Source: Flavobacterium piscis
GTDB taxonomy: Bacteria > Bacteroidota > Bacteroidia > Flavobacteriales > Flavobacteriaceae
NCBI RefSeq assembly: GCF_001686925.1
Contig: NZ_LVEN01000010.1
Coordinates: 276,998-340,997, forward strand
DNA length: 64,000 nt
Direction of reading: 5' to 3'
Both the position numbers and the translations under genes were made by a program. Shown here one piece after another: positions 36,673 to 45,330 of the stretch (position 1 is its first letter; each line of letters begins with the position of its first letter). The notes under the pieces are model-generated. The model searched no databases, was not told the origin of the DNA, and saw only the letters and a list, made by a program, of their open reading frames with translations.

Positions 36673-37406
36673 TGGCCTCTTCATCTTCTCAAAATATTTC
36701 GGAAACAAATACCAATATAGCTGCAGATAAAAAAACAGTTATACATGGCATCACGATTGACTGCGTTATTTTTTCTTTCGATAAAAAAAACCTGGAAGTA
36801 CTTTTAGTACAACATGCCGGAGGAGCTAGTGCCGGAAAATGGGGGCTTCTTGGTGGAGATTTATATTTAGACGAAAGTATTGATAATGCTGCGCTTCGAA
36901 TAGTATATGAACTTACAAGTCTTGACAATATTTACCTCGAACAGCTAAAAGCTTTTACAGATCCTGATCGTGTAAAAAGTACGAGAGTTATAACGGTTGG
37001 TTATTATACTCTGGTTAATCGGGAAGATTATAACATTAAAGCCAGCATTTCTGTAATTGAAGCGAAATGGTATAAAATTAAAGACATTCCGGATTTGATT
37101 TTTGACCACAACGAAATTCTCGAATTTAGTTTGATGCAATTGCGTAATCGTGTTCGTCAGGCACCAATTGGTTTTAATCTTTTGCCGGAGAAATTTACTC
37201 TTTTGCAGTTAATGCATCTCTACGAAGAAATATTAGGAATTGAATTGGACAAATCAAATTTCCGCAGAAAAATACTGCACATGAAATTATTAGTCGCACT
37301 TGACGAAAAACAGAAAGATGTTTCGCACAGAGCCGCAAAACTCTATAAATTTGATCCCGAAATCTATAAAAAACTCACAGAAAAAGGTTTCAATTTTGAG
37401 TTTTAA
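36672..37406 (+). CDS. NUDIX-type transcriptional regulator (NrtR/XylR-like), copy 2
   Basis: The protein has 244 residues, a tandem paralogue of the preceding gene with a 1-nt overlap. The last 86 residues, covering the winged helix, differ at only four positions, all conservative. The sensor half differs much more, for example GKWGLLGGDLYLDESIDNAA against GKWGLPGGWIYKKESTDNAA, and the Nudix box has even lost its late Gly (ELTSLDN against ELTGLDN). The first ~25 residues form a Ser/Asn/Thr-rich extension. Probable role: a second ligand sensor acting at the same DNA sites, alone or as a heterodimer with copy 1 (inference). Confidence 0.9.
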   Translation: MASSSSQNISETNTNIAADKKTVIHGITIDCVIFSFDKKNLEVLLVQHAGGASAGKWGLLGGDLYLDESIDNAALRIVYELTSLDNIYLEQLKAFTDPDRVKSTRVITVGYYTLVNREDYNIKASISVIEAKWYKIKDIPDLIFDHNEILEFSLMQLRNRVRQAPIGFNLLPEKFTLLQLMHLYEEILGIELDKSNFRRKILHMKLLVALDEKQKDVSHRAAKLYKFDPEIYKKLTEKGFNFEF

Positions 37407-37471
37407 AACTGATTTTAAATTACAGATTCCAACAATCAGTAATCATCATTCCAGAATCCAAAACTTTGCGC

Positions 37472-37479
37472 TATCTTTG
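37472..37479 (+). promoter_or_regulatory. Candidate -7 box for lepA
   Basis: TATCTTTG matches TAnnTTTG and lies 90 bp before the lepA ATG, just after the regulator gene ends. This implies a leader of roughly 80 nt. Confidence 0.5.
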
Positions 37480-37568
37480 CGCCTTAATAACACTCTGTAA
37501 AGCAATTGTTACAGAACAAATTTATACCCGGAATTACTTAAACTCGTATAGAGAATTGATATTATAAA

Positions 37569-39365
37569 ATGAAGAAGATACGTAACTTTTGCATTATTGC
37601 ACACATTGACCACGGTAAAAGTACATTGGCAGACCGCTTATTGGGCGCTACACAAACCGTTACAGCTCGTGAAGAAAAAGCTCAATTGCTTGACAACATG
37701 GATCTGGAACGTGAGCGTGGAATTACCATAAAAAGTCACGCCATTCAGATGGAATATACCTATAAAGGAGAAGAATATATTTTAAATCTTATTGACACTC
37801 CTGGTCACGTTGACTTTTCATACGAAGTTTCACGATCTATTGCAGCTTGCGAAGGCGCGCTTTTGATTGTTGATGCTGCACAAAGTATTCAGGCACAAAC
37901 GATTTCTAACTTATACCTTGCTTTAGAAAATGACCTGGAAATTATTCCGGTTTTGAATAAAGTCGATTTACCAAGTGCTAATCCTGAAGAGGTTAGTGAC
38001 GATATTATCGATTTATTAGGTTGCAAATTAGAAGATATTATTCATGCTTCCGGAAAAACAGGTTTTGGTGTTGAGAATATCTTAGCTGCCATTATCGAAA
38101 AAATTCCGCCTCCGTCAGGAAATGTTGATGAGCCTTTACAAGCTTTGATTTTTGATTCACATTATAATCCGTTTCGTGGAATTGAAGTTATTTTCCGTGT
38201 AAAAAACGGAGAAATTAGAAAAGGGCAAAAAATTAAATTCATGGCTACAGGCAATGAATATTTTGCTGACGAAATTGGAACCTTAAAACTAAATCAGGTT
38301 CCTAAAAATGTAATTTCTGCTGGTGATGTTGGTTATTTGATTTCAGGAATTAAAGAAGCCAAAGAAGTAAAAGTTGGTGATACACTAACAGATGCTAAAA
38401 CGCCTACGACTAATATGATTACGGGTTTTGAGGATGTAAAACCAATGGTTTTCGCCGGAATTTATCCCGTAGATACAGAAGATTACGAAGATTTGCGTTC
38501 TTCTATGGAAAAACTGCAGCTAAATGATGCTTCGCTAGTTTTTACTCCTGAAAGCTCTGCAGCGTTAGGATTTGGTTTCCGTTGTGGATTCTTAGGAATG
38601 CTGCACATGGAAATTATCCAGGAACGTTTAGAGCGTGAGTTCGACATGACCGTAATTACTACAGTTCCTAACGTTTCGTATTTGGCTTACACCAAAAAAG
38701 AACCAGAAGTTCCATTTGTTGTAAACAACCCTTCTGACTTACCGGAACCTTCTCGTTTAGATCGAGTTGAAGAGCCATATATTAAAGCAACCATCATTAC
38801 AAAATCTGATTTCGTTGGAAACGTAATGAGTCTATGTATCGAAAAACGTGGTCAAATTACGAATCAAACTTATTTGACAACAGAACGTGTTGAATTGAAT
38901 TTTGACATGCCATTGGCCGAAATTGTATTCGATTTTTACGATCGCCTAAAAACAGTTTCTAAAGGTTACGCTTCTTTTGATTACTCTCCTATTGGAATGA
39001 GAACTTCGAAACTGGTAAAACTGGATGTTCTTTTGAACGCTCAAACGGTTGATGCTCTTTCAGCTTTGATTCACGAAGACAACGCTTACAACATCGGTAA
39101 AAAAATGACCGAGAAATTACGCGAGTTAATCCCAAGACAACAATTTGATATTCCGATTCAGGCAGCAATTGGAGCAAAAATTATTGCTCGTGAAACGATT
39201 AAAGCGCTTCGTAAGGACGTTACCGCAAAATGTTATGGTGGTGATATTTCGCGTAAGCGTAAATTACTAGAGAAACAGAAAAAAGGTAAAAAACGTATGA
39301 GACAAGTAGGAAATGTTGAGATTCCTCAGGAAGCTTTTATGGCTGTTTTGAAACTTAACGATTAG
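37569..39365 (+). CDS. lepA: Elongation factor 4 (LepA), ribosomal back-translocase GTPase
   Basis: The protein has 598 residues, the standard LepA length. GTPase motifs: G1 [11 protein letters not shown]2 in [13 protein letters not shown]3 [13 protein letters not shown]4 [13 protein letters not shown]-like domains follow ([20 protein letters not shown]), then the LepA-specific C-terminal domain ([38 protein letters not shown]). It is a ribosome-associated cytoplasmic GTPase. It is followed by a clear terminator. Confidence 0.98.
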   Translation: MKKIRNFCIIAHIDHGKSTLADRLLGATQTVTAREEKAQLLDNMDLERERGITIKSHAIQMEYTYKGEEYILNLIDTPGHVDFSYEVSRSIAACEGALLIVDAAQSIQAQTISNLYLALENDLEIIPVLNKVDLPSANPEEVSDDIIDLLGCKLEDIIHASGKTGFGVENILAAIIEKIPPPSGNVDEPLQALIFDSHYNPFRGIEVIFRVKNGEIRKGQKIKFMATGNEYFADEIGTLKLNQVPKNVISAGDVGYLISGIKEAKEVKVGDTLTDAKTPTTNMITGFEDVKPMVFAGIYPVDTEDYEDLRSSMEKLQLNDASLVFTPESSAALGFGFRCGFLGMLHMEIIQERLEREFDMTVITTVPNVSYLAYTKKEPEVPFVVNNPSDLPEPSRLDRVEEPYIKATIITKSDFVGNVMSLCIEKRGQITNQTYLTTERVELNFDMPLAEIVFDFYDRLKTVSKGYASFDYSPIGMRTSKLVKLDVLLNAQTVDALSALIHEDNAYNIGKKMTEKLRELIPRQQFDIPIQAAIGAKIIARETIKALRKDVTAKCYGGDISRKRKLLEKQKKGKKRMRQVGNVEIPQEAFMAVLKLND

Positions 39366-39394
39366 ATTTTTTTCTAGAATAAAGAATATAGATT

Positions 39395-39426
39395 AAACCC
39401 GATAACGAAAGTTGTCGGGTTTTTTG
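39395..39426 (+). terminator. Rho-independent terminator of lepA
   Basis: The arms aaacccgataac (39395-39406) and gttgtcgggttt (39411-39422) form a GAAA tetraloop stem with one G-U pair, followed by a T-run. It begins 30 bp after the lepA stop. Confidence 0.9.
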
Positions 39427-39478
39427 TTGTTTTATTTTTTCTACATAAATTTCAAAATACATCCACAATATAACACAA

Positions 39479-39600
39479 CGCATATCGTAGAGGCGCACAG
39501 CATTGCGTCTTCCGCAAAGTTTACCGACAACTAATATACTTTTTTTACGAAATTGAGATAGATTGAGTAGACGCAATGTTATGCGCCTCTACGATACGCG
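39479..39600. repeat. Inverted repeat of the gacgca/tgcgtc family
   Basis: The 32-bp arm at 39479-39510 (contains gtagaggcgcacagcattgc) pairs with 39569-39600 (contains agacgcaatgttatgcgcct) with a few mismatches. It lies in the 507-bp gap between lepA and the small barrel gene. The rest of that gap (39601-39872) is AT-rich with nothing recognisable. Confidence 0.7.
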
Positions 39601-39872
39601 TTGCGGATATTGTATAAATTTTAAACTTTCAAACTCTAAAAACTTTATTTTTTTGCTCCAAAAAAGCCCTGTTTTACCAAGATTACACTCCAATTCTCAC
39701 TCATTAATACTAATTAAATCATAATAAAAACCTAAAAATAAACACGTAAATACTTATAAAAAAGTAAGATTATTAACTCAATAACTTCATTTTTAATGCA
39801 ATTGATTGCTTTTGCAAAGGATTTAATTCTAAAAACATAATTTTAATCTTACAACTTTTAAAAGCAATTATT

Positions 39873-40493
39873 ATGAAAACTAGATTTTTTATTATTTTAT
39901 CAATGTTAACTTTTTCCTTCGCGAATGCACAACAAGACGAAGTAGACGCTGAAACAAACTCTGCAAAAGGTATAACTTTTGAAAAAGGCGATATGTTTCT
40001 AGAGGGTTCGATCAAAATTAGTACAGGTGGAGAAACCGATTATTATGGATTTAGTCCAAAATTCGGGTATTTACTAAATGACAAATTTGCTGTGGGAGCA
40101 AAACTAAATTATTCTAGTGAAAAAGAAGAAACTGTTCCGGAAACAAAAACCAACGTATTCGGAGTTGGTGCTTTTGCAAGATACTACTTTTTGGAATTAG
40201 ACAAAAAACGTTTTAAAGCTTTTGCTGAAGCAGGTTTAGGGTTTGGAAGCAATAAGACTAAAATTGAAGGAATTGAAGATGACACTGATAATAGTATTAC
40301 AGCAGATATCACTGTTGGATTAAATTATTTTGTGACCAAAAACATTGCGGTAACTTTTACATTGGCTAATGTACTAGCGTATAACAGTGTTTCTCCTGAA
40401 AATGGACCATCATCAGATACTTTTAATTTAAACATTAATTTATTTGAAAACATTTTCGACCAACCACAATTTGGTCTTTTATACAGATTCTAG
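39873..40493 (+). CDS. Small outer-membrane beta-barrel protein (OmpX/OmpW-like)
   Basis: The protein has 206 residues with signal peptide MKTRFFIILSMLTFSFANAQ. An eight-strand barrel pattern follows: GDMFLEGSIKIST, YYGFSPKFGYLLNDKFAVGA, TNVFGVGAFARYYFLE, FKAFAEAGLGFGSNKT, ITADITVGLNYFVTKNIAV, ending FGLLYRF with a terminal Phe. It matches the general outer-membrane beta-barrel protein class of Bacteroidota. Specific role unknown. Confidence 0.85.
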   Translation: MKTRFFIILSMLTFSFANAQQDEVDAETNSAKGITFEKGDMFLEGSIKISTGGETDYYGFSPKFGYLLNDKFAVGAKLNYSSEKEETVPETKTNVFGVGAFARYYFLELDKKRFKAFAEAGLGFGSNKTKIEGIEDDTDNSITADITVGLNYFVTKNIAVTFTLANVLAYNSVSPENGPSSDTFNLNINLFENIFDQPQFGLLYRF

Positions 40494-40570
40494 ATTTATA
40501 TCGCTTAAATCTTCAAAAAAGCTGTCTCAATTTGGGACAGCTTTTTTTATTTCAAAACTTCGAACCTTTG

Positions 40571-40578
40571 TATCTTTG
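40571..40578 (+). promoter_or_regulatory. Candidate -7 box for the WYL regulator
   Basis: TATCTTTG, 21 bp upstream of the ATG at 40600. Its place supports the downstream start over the ATG at 40444 that overlaps the barrel gene. Confidence 0.5.
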
Positions 40579-40599
40579 AATCTTCAATTAAAAGAAAAA

Positions 40600-41556
40600 A
40601 TGGACGAAACCCCAAAACGATTTGACCGGATTATTGCTATTCTTATTCAGTTACAATCTAAAAAAATTGTAAAGGCACAGGAATTAGCCCATCGTTTTGA
40701 AGTGAGTTTAAGAACCATATATCGTGATATTCGAACTCTTGAAGCGTCTGGAGTTCCTATTTATAGCGAAGCCGGAGTAGGTTATGCTTTAATGGATGGT
40801 TACAGATTGCCTCCCGTGATGTTTACCCGTGAGGAAGTAAGCAGCTTTATTGCTGCCGAAAAATTGATGCAGAAATTTACAGATCCGTCACTTGGATCTC
40901 ATTACGCATCGGCAATGTATAAATTGAAATCGGTTTTGAGGAGTAATGATAAAGACTGGCTTTCGAACATTGAGTCGAAAATTTTAATGCAGAGTCAGGA
41001 ACCCTTGTTTCATGACAGTTCGCCTAACACTTTAGCTGTTTTGTTTGAAAGTATTGCAGAGAAAAAACAAATTTTACTTTGTTATAAAACTCTCGAAGCC
41101 GAAGAAGCAAGTAATAGAAATATTGAGCCTGTAGGCGTTTTTCATGATCATAACAATTGGTATTTTCTGGGTTATTGTCACTTACGAAAAGATTACCGCC
41201 AATTTAGAACCGATAGAATTCTGGGAATTCAGAAAACCGACTGTGATTTTACAATAGAACACGACTCACTAGAAACTTATTTAAAGAAAAACGAAACAAT
41301 TCCGACGACGAAAGTCCGGATTTTAGCTTCGAAAAAAATCATCAATTATCTTCGATACGAGCAAAAATATCATGGATTTGTTTCTGAAAAAGAAGTGGAC
41401 GACGAGATCGAAATGACCTTCATGTCACGCAATATCGAAGAAGGTTTTTCGCGTTGGTTTTTAACGTTTGGTGATTATGCTGAAATTTTAGAACCTCAAA
41501 GATTAAAAGACCGGGTTTTGGAACTTATCGAACGCAACAGAAAAAAACTGTTATAA
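40600..41556 (+). CDS. YafY-like transcriptional regulator with HTH and WYL domains
   Basis: The protein has 318 residues from the ATG at 40600. An N-terminal HTH (~5-60, RIIAILIQLQSKKIVKAQEL, FEVSLRTIYRDIRTLEASGV) is followed by the WYL domain (EPVGVFHDHNNWYFLGYCHL, RKDYRQFRTDRILG) and the WCX C-terminal domain (GFSRWFLTFGDYAEILEPQR). It is convergent with the DinB gene; such WYL regulator/DinB pairs suggest it controls its neighbour (inference). The upstream in-frame ATG at 40444 lies inside the preceding gene and is rejected. Confidence 0.92.
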   Translation: MDETPKRFDRIIAILIQLQSKKIVKAQELAHRFEVSLRTIYRDIRTLEASGVPIYSEAGVGYALMDGYRLPPVMFTREEVSSFIAAEKLMQKFTDPSLGSHYASAMYKLKSVLRSNDKDWLSNIESKILMQSQEPLFHDSSPNTLAVLFESIAEKKQILLCYKTLEAEEASNRNIEPVGVFHDHNNWYFLGYCHLRKDYRQFRTDRILGIQKTDCDFTIEHDSLETYLKKNETIPTTKVRILASKKIINYLRYEQKYHGFVSEKEVDDEIEMTFMSRNIEEGFSRWFLTFGDYAEILEPQRLKDRVLELIERNRKKLL

Positions 41557-41601
41557 AAAAACTCCTAAGCTGAATTTTACTTTCATCTCAGGAGTTTTTT
41601 T
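41555..41601. terminator. Bidirectional terminator between WYL regulator and DinB genes
   Basis: aaaaaaactcct (41555-41566) pairs with aggagttttttt (41590-41601). It lies between two convergent genes, with A and T runs on each side. Confidence 0.85.
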
Positions 41602-41623
41602 ATTTAGACAATCTTCAAAAATG

Positions 41624-42106
41624 TTATCTTTCCCAGAAAAAAGGAGGAGTAATATTTAAAGCTCTCAGATACACATATCCTTGTCCGCGGTGGTGTACTT
41701 CGTTATCAATAAAATACAGAATATTCTGGATTACCGGAAATTCGTATTGACCAAAAAGATTAAAGTTTTCATTAAAATCTTCAATTGATAATTTCTCCCA
41801 ATATTGGTTGATTTCAGCAGTTGCTTCGTCCCATTTTTCAAGATATTGCGCTTTAAAAATCATTTTTTCTGATGCTTCTTCACTAAAGGGTTTAACTTCT
41901 TTATTTACGATTCCTTTAAGTCCCGGAACTGCAATGGCTAAAAGTTCATCTGTCAGTTTAGAAAAAGTTCTCATTCCTCCTATCGAAAATTCAAAGAAAT
42001 CTTTCTCCGGAAACAATTCAATTACACGACGAGTAAGGGCGCGGTGACCTTGCCAGTGTTTCAACAAATCTTCGGGAGTAATTACTTGGGCAGCTAATGT
42101 TTTCAT
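41624..42106 (-). CDS. DinB family protein (putative metal-dependent enzyme)
   Basis: The protein has 160 residues from the ATG at 42106 (MKTLAAQVITPEDLLKHWQG). Upstream in-frame sequence, open to 42250, consists of palindromic repeat DNA and is not coding. The four-helix bundle is typical of DinB/YfiT proteins, with candidate metal His in LLKHWQGHRALTRR and the C-terminal IDNEVHHRGQGYVYL. Members include bacillithiol-type transferases and uncharacterised stress proteins. It has a convergent WYL-regulator neighbour. Confidence 0.88.
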   Translation of the reverse strand: MKTLAAQVITPEDLLKHWQGHRALTRRVIELFPEKDFFEFSIGGMRTFSKLTDELLAIAVPGLKGIVNKEVKPFSEEASEKMIFKAQYLEKWDEATAEINQYWEKLSIEDFNENFNLFGQYEFPVIQNILYFIDNEVHHRGQGYVYLRALNITPPFFWER

Positions 42107-42162
42107 AATTTTAAAGTTAAATATTTTTAATACTTCAAAAGTATTGAGGGTCGGTGACAACG

Positions 42163-42210
42163 GTTTGTCAGCAGGAAAAAAAATAAATATTTTTTTTCCT
42201 GCTGACAAAC
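42163..42210. repeat. 48-bp perfect palindrome
   Basis: gtttgtcagcaggaaaaaaa from 42163 is mirrored exactly up to 42210, around a central taaata. It lies upstream of the DinB gene and downstream of the sugar kinase gene, both on the minus strand, so it can serve as the kinase terminator or as a regulatory dyad. Confidence 0.85.
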
Positions 42211-42342
42211 GTAGAGACGCACAGCCGTGCGTCTCACACAACGTAATCACAATATAACGTTGTGTAAAAAGGTAGAAACAAAAAATAATAGAGGAATAAA
42301 ATGAGGTTACTGTGCGTGAGACGCACGGCTGTGCGCCTCTAC
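42210..42342. repeat. Inverted pair of gacgcac-type palindromes
   Basis: gagacgcacagccgtgcgtc begins at 42214, and its near-complement (gtgagacgcacggctgtgcg) begins at 42316. Each unit is itself nearly palindromic. Same family as 18899-18916 and 39479-39600. Confidence 0.75.
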
Positions 42343-42379
42343 AATATAGATTGTGATTAATTATGTCTTTCTTGGATCT

Positions 42380-43312
42380 TTATTTGTTTTTCAACCATTC
42401 AAACAAACGATGTGCATCTTCATATTTAAACAATTGTGTTCCTTCATTCATTGTTGCGGCAGATCCGCAGGCAACTCCCCAGCGAATGACTTCTTTCAGG
42501 CTTTTATTTTGAGACAATGCCCAAACCATTCCGCCCACCATACTGTCTCCGGCACCAACGGTGCTTTTTTTGGCAACATTTGGTGCGGGAACATATTCAT
42601 AATGATCTTTCGTAACCAAAACTGCACCTTGCGGCCCTAAAGAAACGGCTACAATTTCGGCTCCGCCTTTTGCAATAATTTTTTTGGCGGCTTCGTTTAC
42701 TTCTTCCATTTCAAGGCGTTCTACTCCAACTAATTTTGCGAGTTCACCCACGTTTGGCTTTATAAGATATGCTCCGGTTTCCAAAACTTTCTTTAAGGCT
42801 TCTCCTGACGTATCTATAATTAATTTTGAATTTGATGCTTTGGCAATTTCAGCTACTTTTTGATAAAAATCAGTCGACAAACCTTCGTTTAAACTTCCGC
42901 TTGCGACTAGAAATTTTGGTTTTAGATTTGAAATGGTTGCTAAAACTTTCTCAACTTCTGAATCAGTTAAAACATCTCCGGTAAAACCAAAACGATATTG
43001 CGAATTGGTATTATCATCAACAGCTATAAAGTTTTCTCTGGTTGCCGTTTTAGTTTCAATTGATTCAAAATCTACTTTTTCCTGTTTTACTAAATCTTTC
43101 AGCATTTCGCCCACTGGTCCGCCTGATGTAAAAACTGCTAGTGAACTTCCGCGTAAGCGAGAAATTGCTTTTGAAACATTTATTCCGCCTCCGCCTGCGT
43201 CGAATTGTGGTGTTGCGCATCGTATTTTCTGCTCGGCAATCAGGCCAGAAAAATGGGTACTTTTGTCTACCGAAGGATTTACGGTTAAGGTTACTATATC
43301 GAATATTTTCAT
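42380..43312 (-). CDS. PfkB-family sugar-phosphate kinase (1-phosphofructokinase type)
   Basis: The protein has 310 residues. The ribokinase fold has the N-terminal motif VTLTVNPSVDKSTHFSGLIA, the PfkB signature 1 region FDAGGGGINVSKAISRLRGS and signature 2 KKSTVGAGDSMVGGMVWALS with the catalytic Asp in GAGDS. The VNPSVD start and lengths match the 1-phosphofructokinase/tagatose-6-phosphate kinase group that includes E. coli PfkB (Pfk-2). The substrate is therefore fructose-1-P, fructose-6-P or tagatose-6-P. No PTS or fru gene is adjacent. Confidence 0.9.
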   Translation of the reverse strand: MKIFDIVTLTVNPSVDKSTHFSGLIAEQKIRCATPQFDAGGGGINVSKAISRLRGSSLAVFTSGGPVGEMLKDLVKQEKVDFESIETKTATRENFIAVDDNTNSQYRFGFTGDVLTDSEVEKVLATISNLKPKFLVASGSLNEGLSTDFYQKVAEIAKASNSKLIIDTSGEALKKVLETGAYLIKPNVGELAKLVGVERLEMEEVNEAAKKIIAKGGAEIVAVSLGPQGAVLVTKDHYEYVPAPNVAKKSTVGAGDSMVGGMVWALSQNKSLKEVIRWGVACGSAATMNEGTQLFKYEDAHRLFEWLKNK

Positions 43313-43461
43313 TTTTTCTCTTTTTAATATCTCTTAAAGATCCGAAAAAAATGTTGTTTGCAAAACATAAAATTAAATAGACATAAATGCCTTGCCGTGC
43401 ATCTTTGCGCAGAGATAAGGCGGTTGAAAATAACTTCCGGCTAAATTCGATAAAACCTTTG

Positions 43462-43469
43462 TACCTTTG
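43462..43469 (+). promoter_or_regulatory. Candidate -7 box for thiL
   Basis: TACCTTTG lies 29 bp before the thiL ATG at 43499. Confidence 0.5.
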
Positions 43470-43498
43470 CACCTTAGAAACTTTGGAACTTAAAAAAA

Positions 43499-44545
43499 AT
43501 GATCGAAGATAAAAATCCGCAACGTACCAGTATAGCGCAATTAGGCGAGTTTGGCTTAATTGAACATTTAACCAAAAATTTTGATGTTACTCAGGAATCT
43601 ACCTTAAAAAGTATAGGTGATGATGCTGCGGTTCTTGATTTTAAAGACAAGAAAGTAGTTGTTTCTACTGATTTACTGATCGAAGGCGTACATTTTGATT
43701 TGGCTTATATGCCTTTAAAACACTTAGGATATAAAGCAGTTGTTGTAAATATATCTGATATCTGCGCCATGAATGCCAGACCAACGCAAATAACCGTTTC
43801 TGTGGCTGTTTCTAATCGTTTTCCGTTAGAAGCCTTAGAAGAATTATTTGAGGGGATTACGCACGCTGCAAAAGAATACAAAGTTGATGTTATTGGCGGC
43901 GACACTACCTCATCGCAAAAAGGATTAATTATAAGCATTACTGCAATTGGTGAAGCTGATGCAGATGAAATTGTGTATAGAAATGGAGCTAAACAAACTG
44001 ATTTACTTGTTGTAACCGGTGACATTGGTGCTGCATATATGGGATTGCAGGTTTTGGAGCGCGAAAAACAGGTTTTTCAGGTGAATCCAAACAGTCAGCC
44101 TGATCTTGATATGTACAGCTATTTAATCGAGCGACAGTTAAAACCTGAAGCAAGAAAAGATGTTCGTACTTTATTACACGCTCTTGAAATTAAACCAACA
44201 TCGATGATCGATATTTCAGACGGATTATCATCTGAAATTATTCATTTGTGCAAACAATCAAAAGTGGGTTGTAATTTATACGAAGATAAACTTCCGCTCG
44301 ATCCGCAATTTATTTCGACTTGCGAAGAGTTTAATATTGATAGTACAACGGTTGCTATTAATGGCGGCGAAGATTATGAATTGCTGTTTACCATTGACAT
44401 TAATGACTTTGATAAGATAAAAGGAAATCCTAATTTCTCTATCATTGGTCATATGGCAGACGAAAGCGAAGGAATTAATCTGGTTACACGCGCCAACACT
44501 CAAATTCCTTTGAAGGCTCGTGGTTGGGATGCTTTGAGCGAGTAA
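43499..44545 (+). CDS. thiL: Thiamine-monophosphate kinase
   Basis: The protein has 348 residues. ThiL/PurM fold with metal and ATP motifs: LKSIGDDAAVLDFKDKKVVV, STDLLIEGVHFDL, VNISDICAMNARPTQITVSV, VDVIGGDTTSSQKGLIISIT, TSMIDISDGLSSEIIHLCKQ and INGGEDYELLFTI. It phosphorylates thiamine monophosphate to thiamine diphosphate in the cytoplasm. It is a single gene with a strong bidirectional hairpin after it. Confidence 0.97.
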   Translation: MIEDKNPQRTSIAQLGEFGLIEHLTKNFDVTQESTLKSIGDDAAVLDFKDKKVVVSTDLLIEGVHFDLAYMPLKHLGYKAVVVNISDICAMNARPTQITVSVAVSNRFPLEALEELFEGITHAAKEYKVDVIGGDTTSSQKGLIISITAIGEADADEIVYRNGAKQTDLLVVTGDIGAAYMGLQVLEREKQVFQVNPNSQPDLDMYSYLIERQLKPEARKDVRTLLHALEIKPTSMIDISDGLSSEIIHLCKQSKVGCNLYEDKLPLDPQFISTCEEFNIDSTTVAINGGEDYELLFTIDINDFDKIKGNPNFSIIGHMADESEGINLVTRANTQIPLKARGWDALSE

Positions 44546-44551
44546 ACTTTT

Positions 44552-44628
44552 AAATTCCAAAATAAAAAATCCAAATTCCAACGATATAAGTATCAATTGG
44601 AATTTGGATTTTTTTTATTTTGGAATTT
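44552..44628. terminator. Very long bidirectional terminator hairpin
   Basis: The 30-bp arm 44552-44581 (ending aaaatccaaattccaa) pairs with 44597-44628 (starting ttggaatttggatttt) with only a 2-nt bulge. It separates thiL (+) and the response regulator (-). Sequence resembles the hairpin at 51368-51437. Confidence 0.85.
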
Positions 44629-44631
44629 TAT

Positions 44632-45330
44632 CTATAGAAATCCTTTACTCTTTGCTTCTTTCAATAATTCCTCATCAGAACCTGATTTTACTTTGAGCAA
44701 TTCTTTAAGGCTTGCTTTACGCTTTTCGATTGCATTTTGAGAAATTGGGATATATTGCGGCATATCTTCAACCGATGTTCCTTTTGATAAATGAAATAAA
44801 ATCTGCTTATCAAATTCATCTATTTCGATAGAATTATGAGGCGACTGATTGATTATTTTCTGAACGGACTGACTGTAATATTTATCATTTTTCATCACTT
44901 TATCAAAGGCAAAAAGCAGTTCGTCGAAAGTGAGATCGTTTTTAATAATTAAACCATTGGGCTGAATGGTTCTGATTATGGTTTTAATTTTTAATAATTC
45001 GGTATACATCGTTAGTAAAATAACTTTGCAGCTTGGCATTTTCTTCAGGATTAGCTTTGCTAAATCTTCGCCCGAATAAATATCTTTTTCCTCGTAAGCC
45101 GGCATACTAATATCTAAAAATGCGACATCAAAATGCGGTGTATTTTCATCTTCGATTAAATCATAACCTGATTTACAGTCGTGTGCCTGCGAAATTAAAA
45201 ATTCATATTGATGAGGATTATAACGCGTTATGGCATTTTTATATCCTTCGATAATAAAAGGATGATCATCGACAATTAATATGTTCTTTTTAATTAATTG
45301 AGGGTCTGAGGCATTTGAATCAATTGTCAT
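44632..45330 (-). CDS. Two-component response regulator, NarL-like
   Basis: The protein has 232 residues. The receiver domain (~15-140) contains the acidic pair D21/D22 (NILIVDDHPFIIEGYKNAI), the phospho-acceptor D73 (FDVAFLDISMPAYEE) and the LLTMY switch region. The C-terminus (EFDKQILFHLSKGTSVEDMP, ISQNAIEKRKASLKELLKVK) is a divergent LuxR-type HTH. It overlaps the histidine kinase gene by 4 nt (ATGA), so kinase and regulator are a translationally coupled pair. Targets are unknown. Confidence 0.92.
   Translation of the reverse strand: MTIDSNASDPQLIKKNILIVDDHPFIIEGYKNAITRYNPHQYEFLISQAHDCKSGYDLIEDENTPHFDVAFLDISMPAYEEKDIYSGEDLAKLILKKMPSCKVILLTMYTELLKIKTIIRTIQPNGLIIKNDLTFDELLFAFDKVMKNDKYYSQSVQKIINQSPHNSIEIDEFDKQILFHLSKGTSVEDMPQYIPISQNAIEKRKASLKELLKVKSGSDEELLKEAKSKGFL

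Noticed and set aside
37300..37500. Open reading frame of 66 codons on + strand
   Set aside because: Out-of-frame overlap with the end of the second NUDIX regulator; unlike coding sequence.
42107..42250. N-terminal extension of the DinB gene
   Set aside because: It is translated from the palindromic repeat DNA and is not present in DinB proteins.
42353..42640. Open reading frame of 95 codons on + strand
   Set aside because: Antisense to the PfkB-family gene, which has full catalytic motifs.
43065..43472. Open reading frame of 135 codons on - strand
   Set aside because: It overlaps the kinase gene start and the thiL promoter in another frame; Arg-rich sequence is a shadow of the GC-rich codons.
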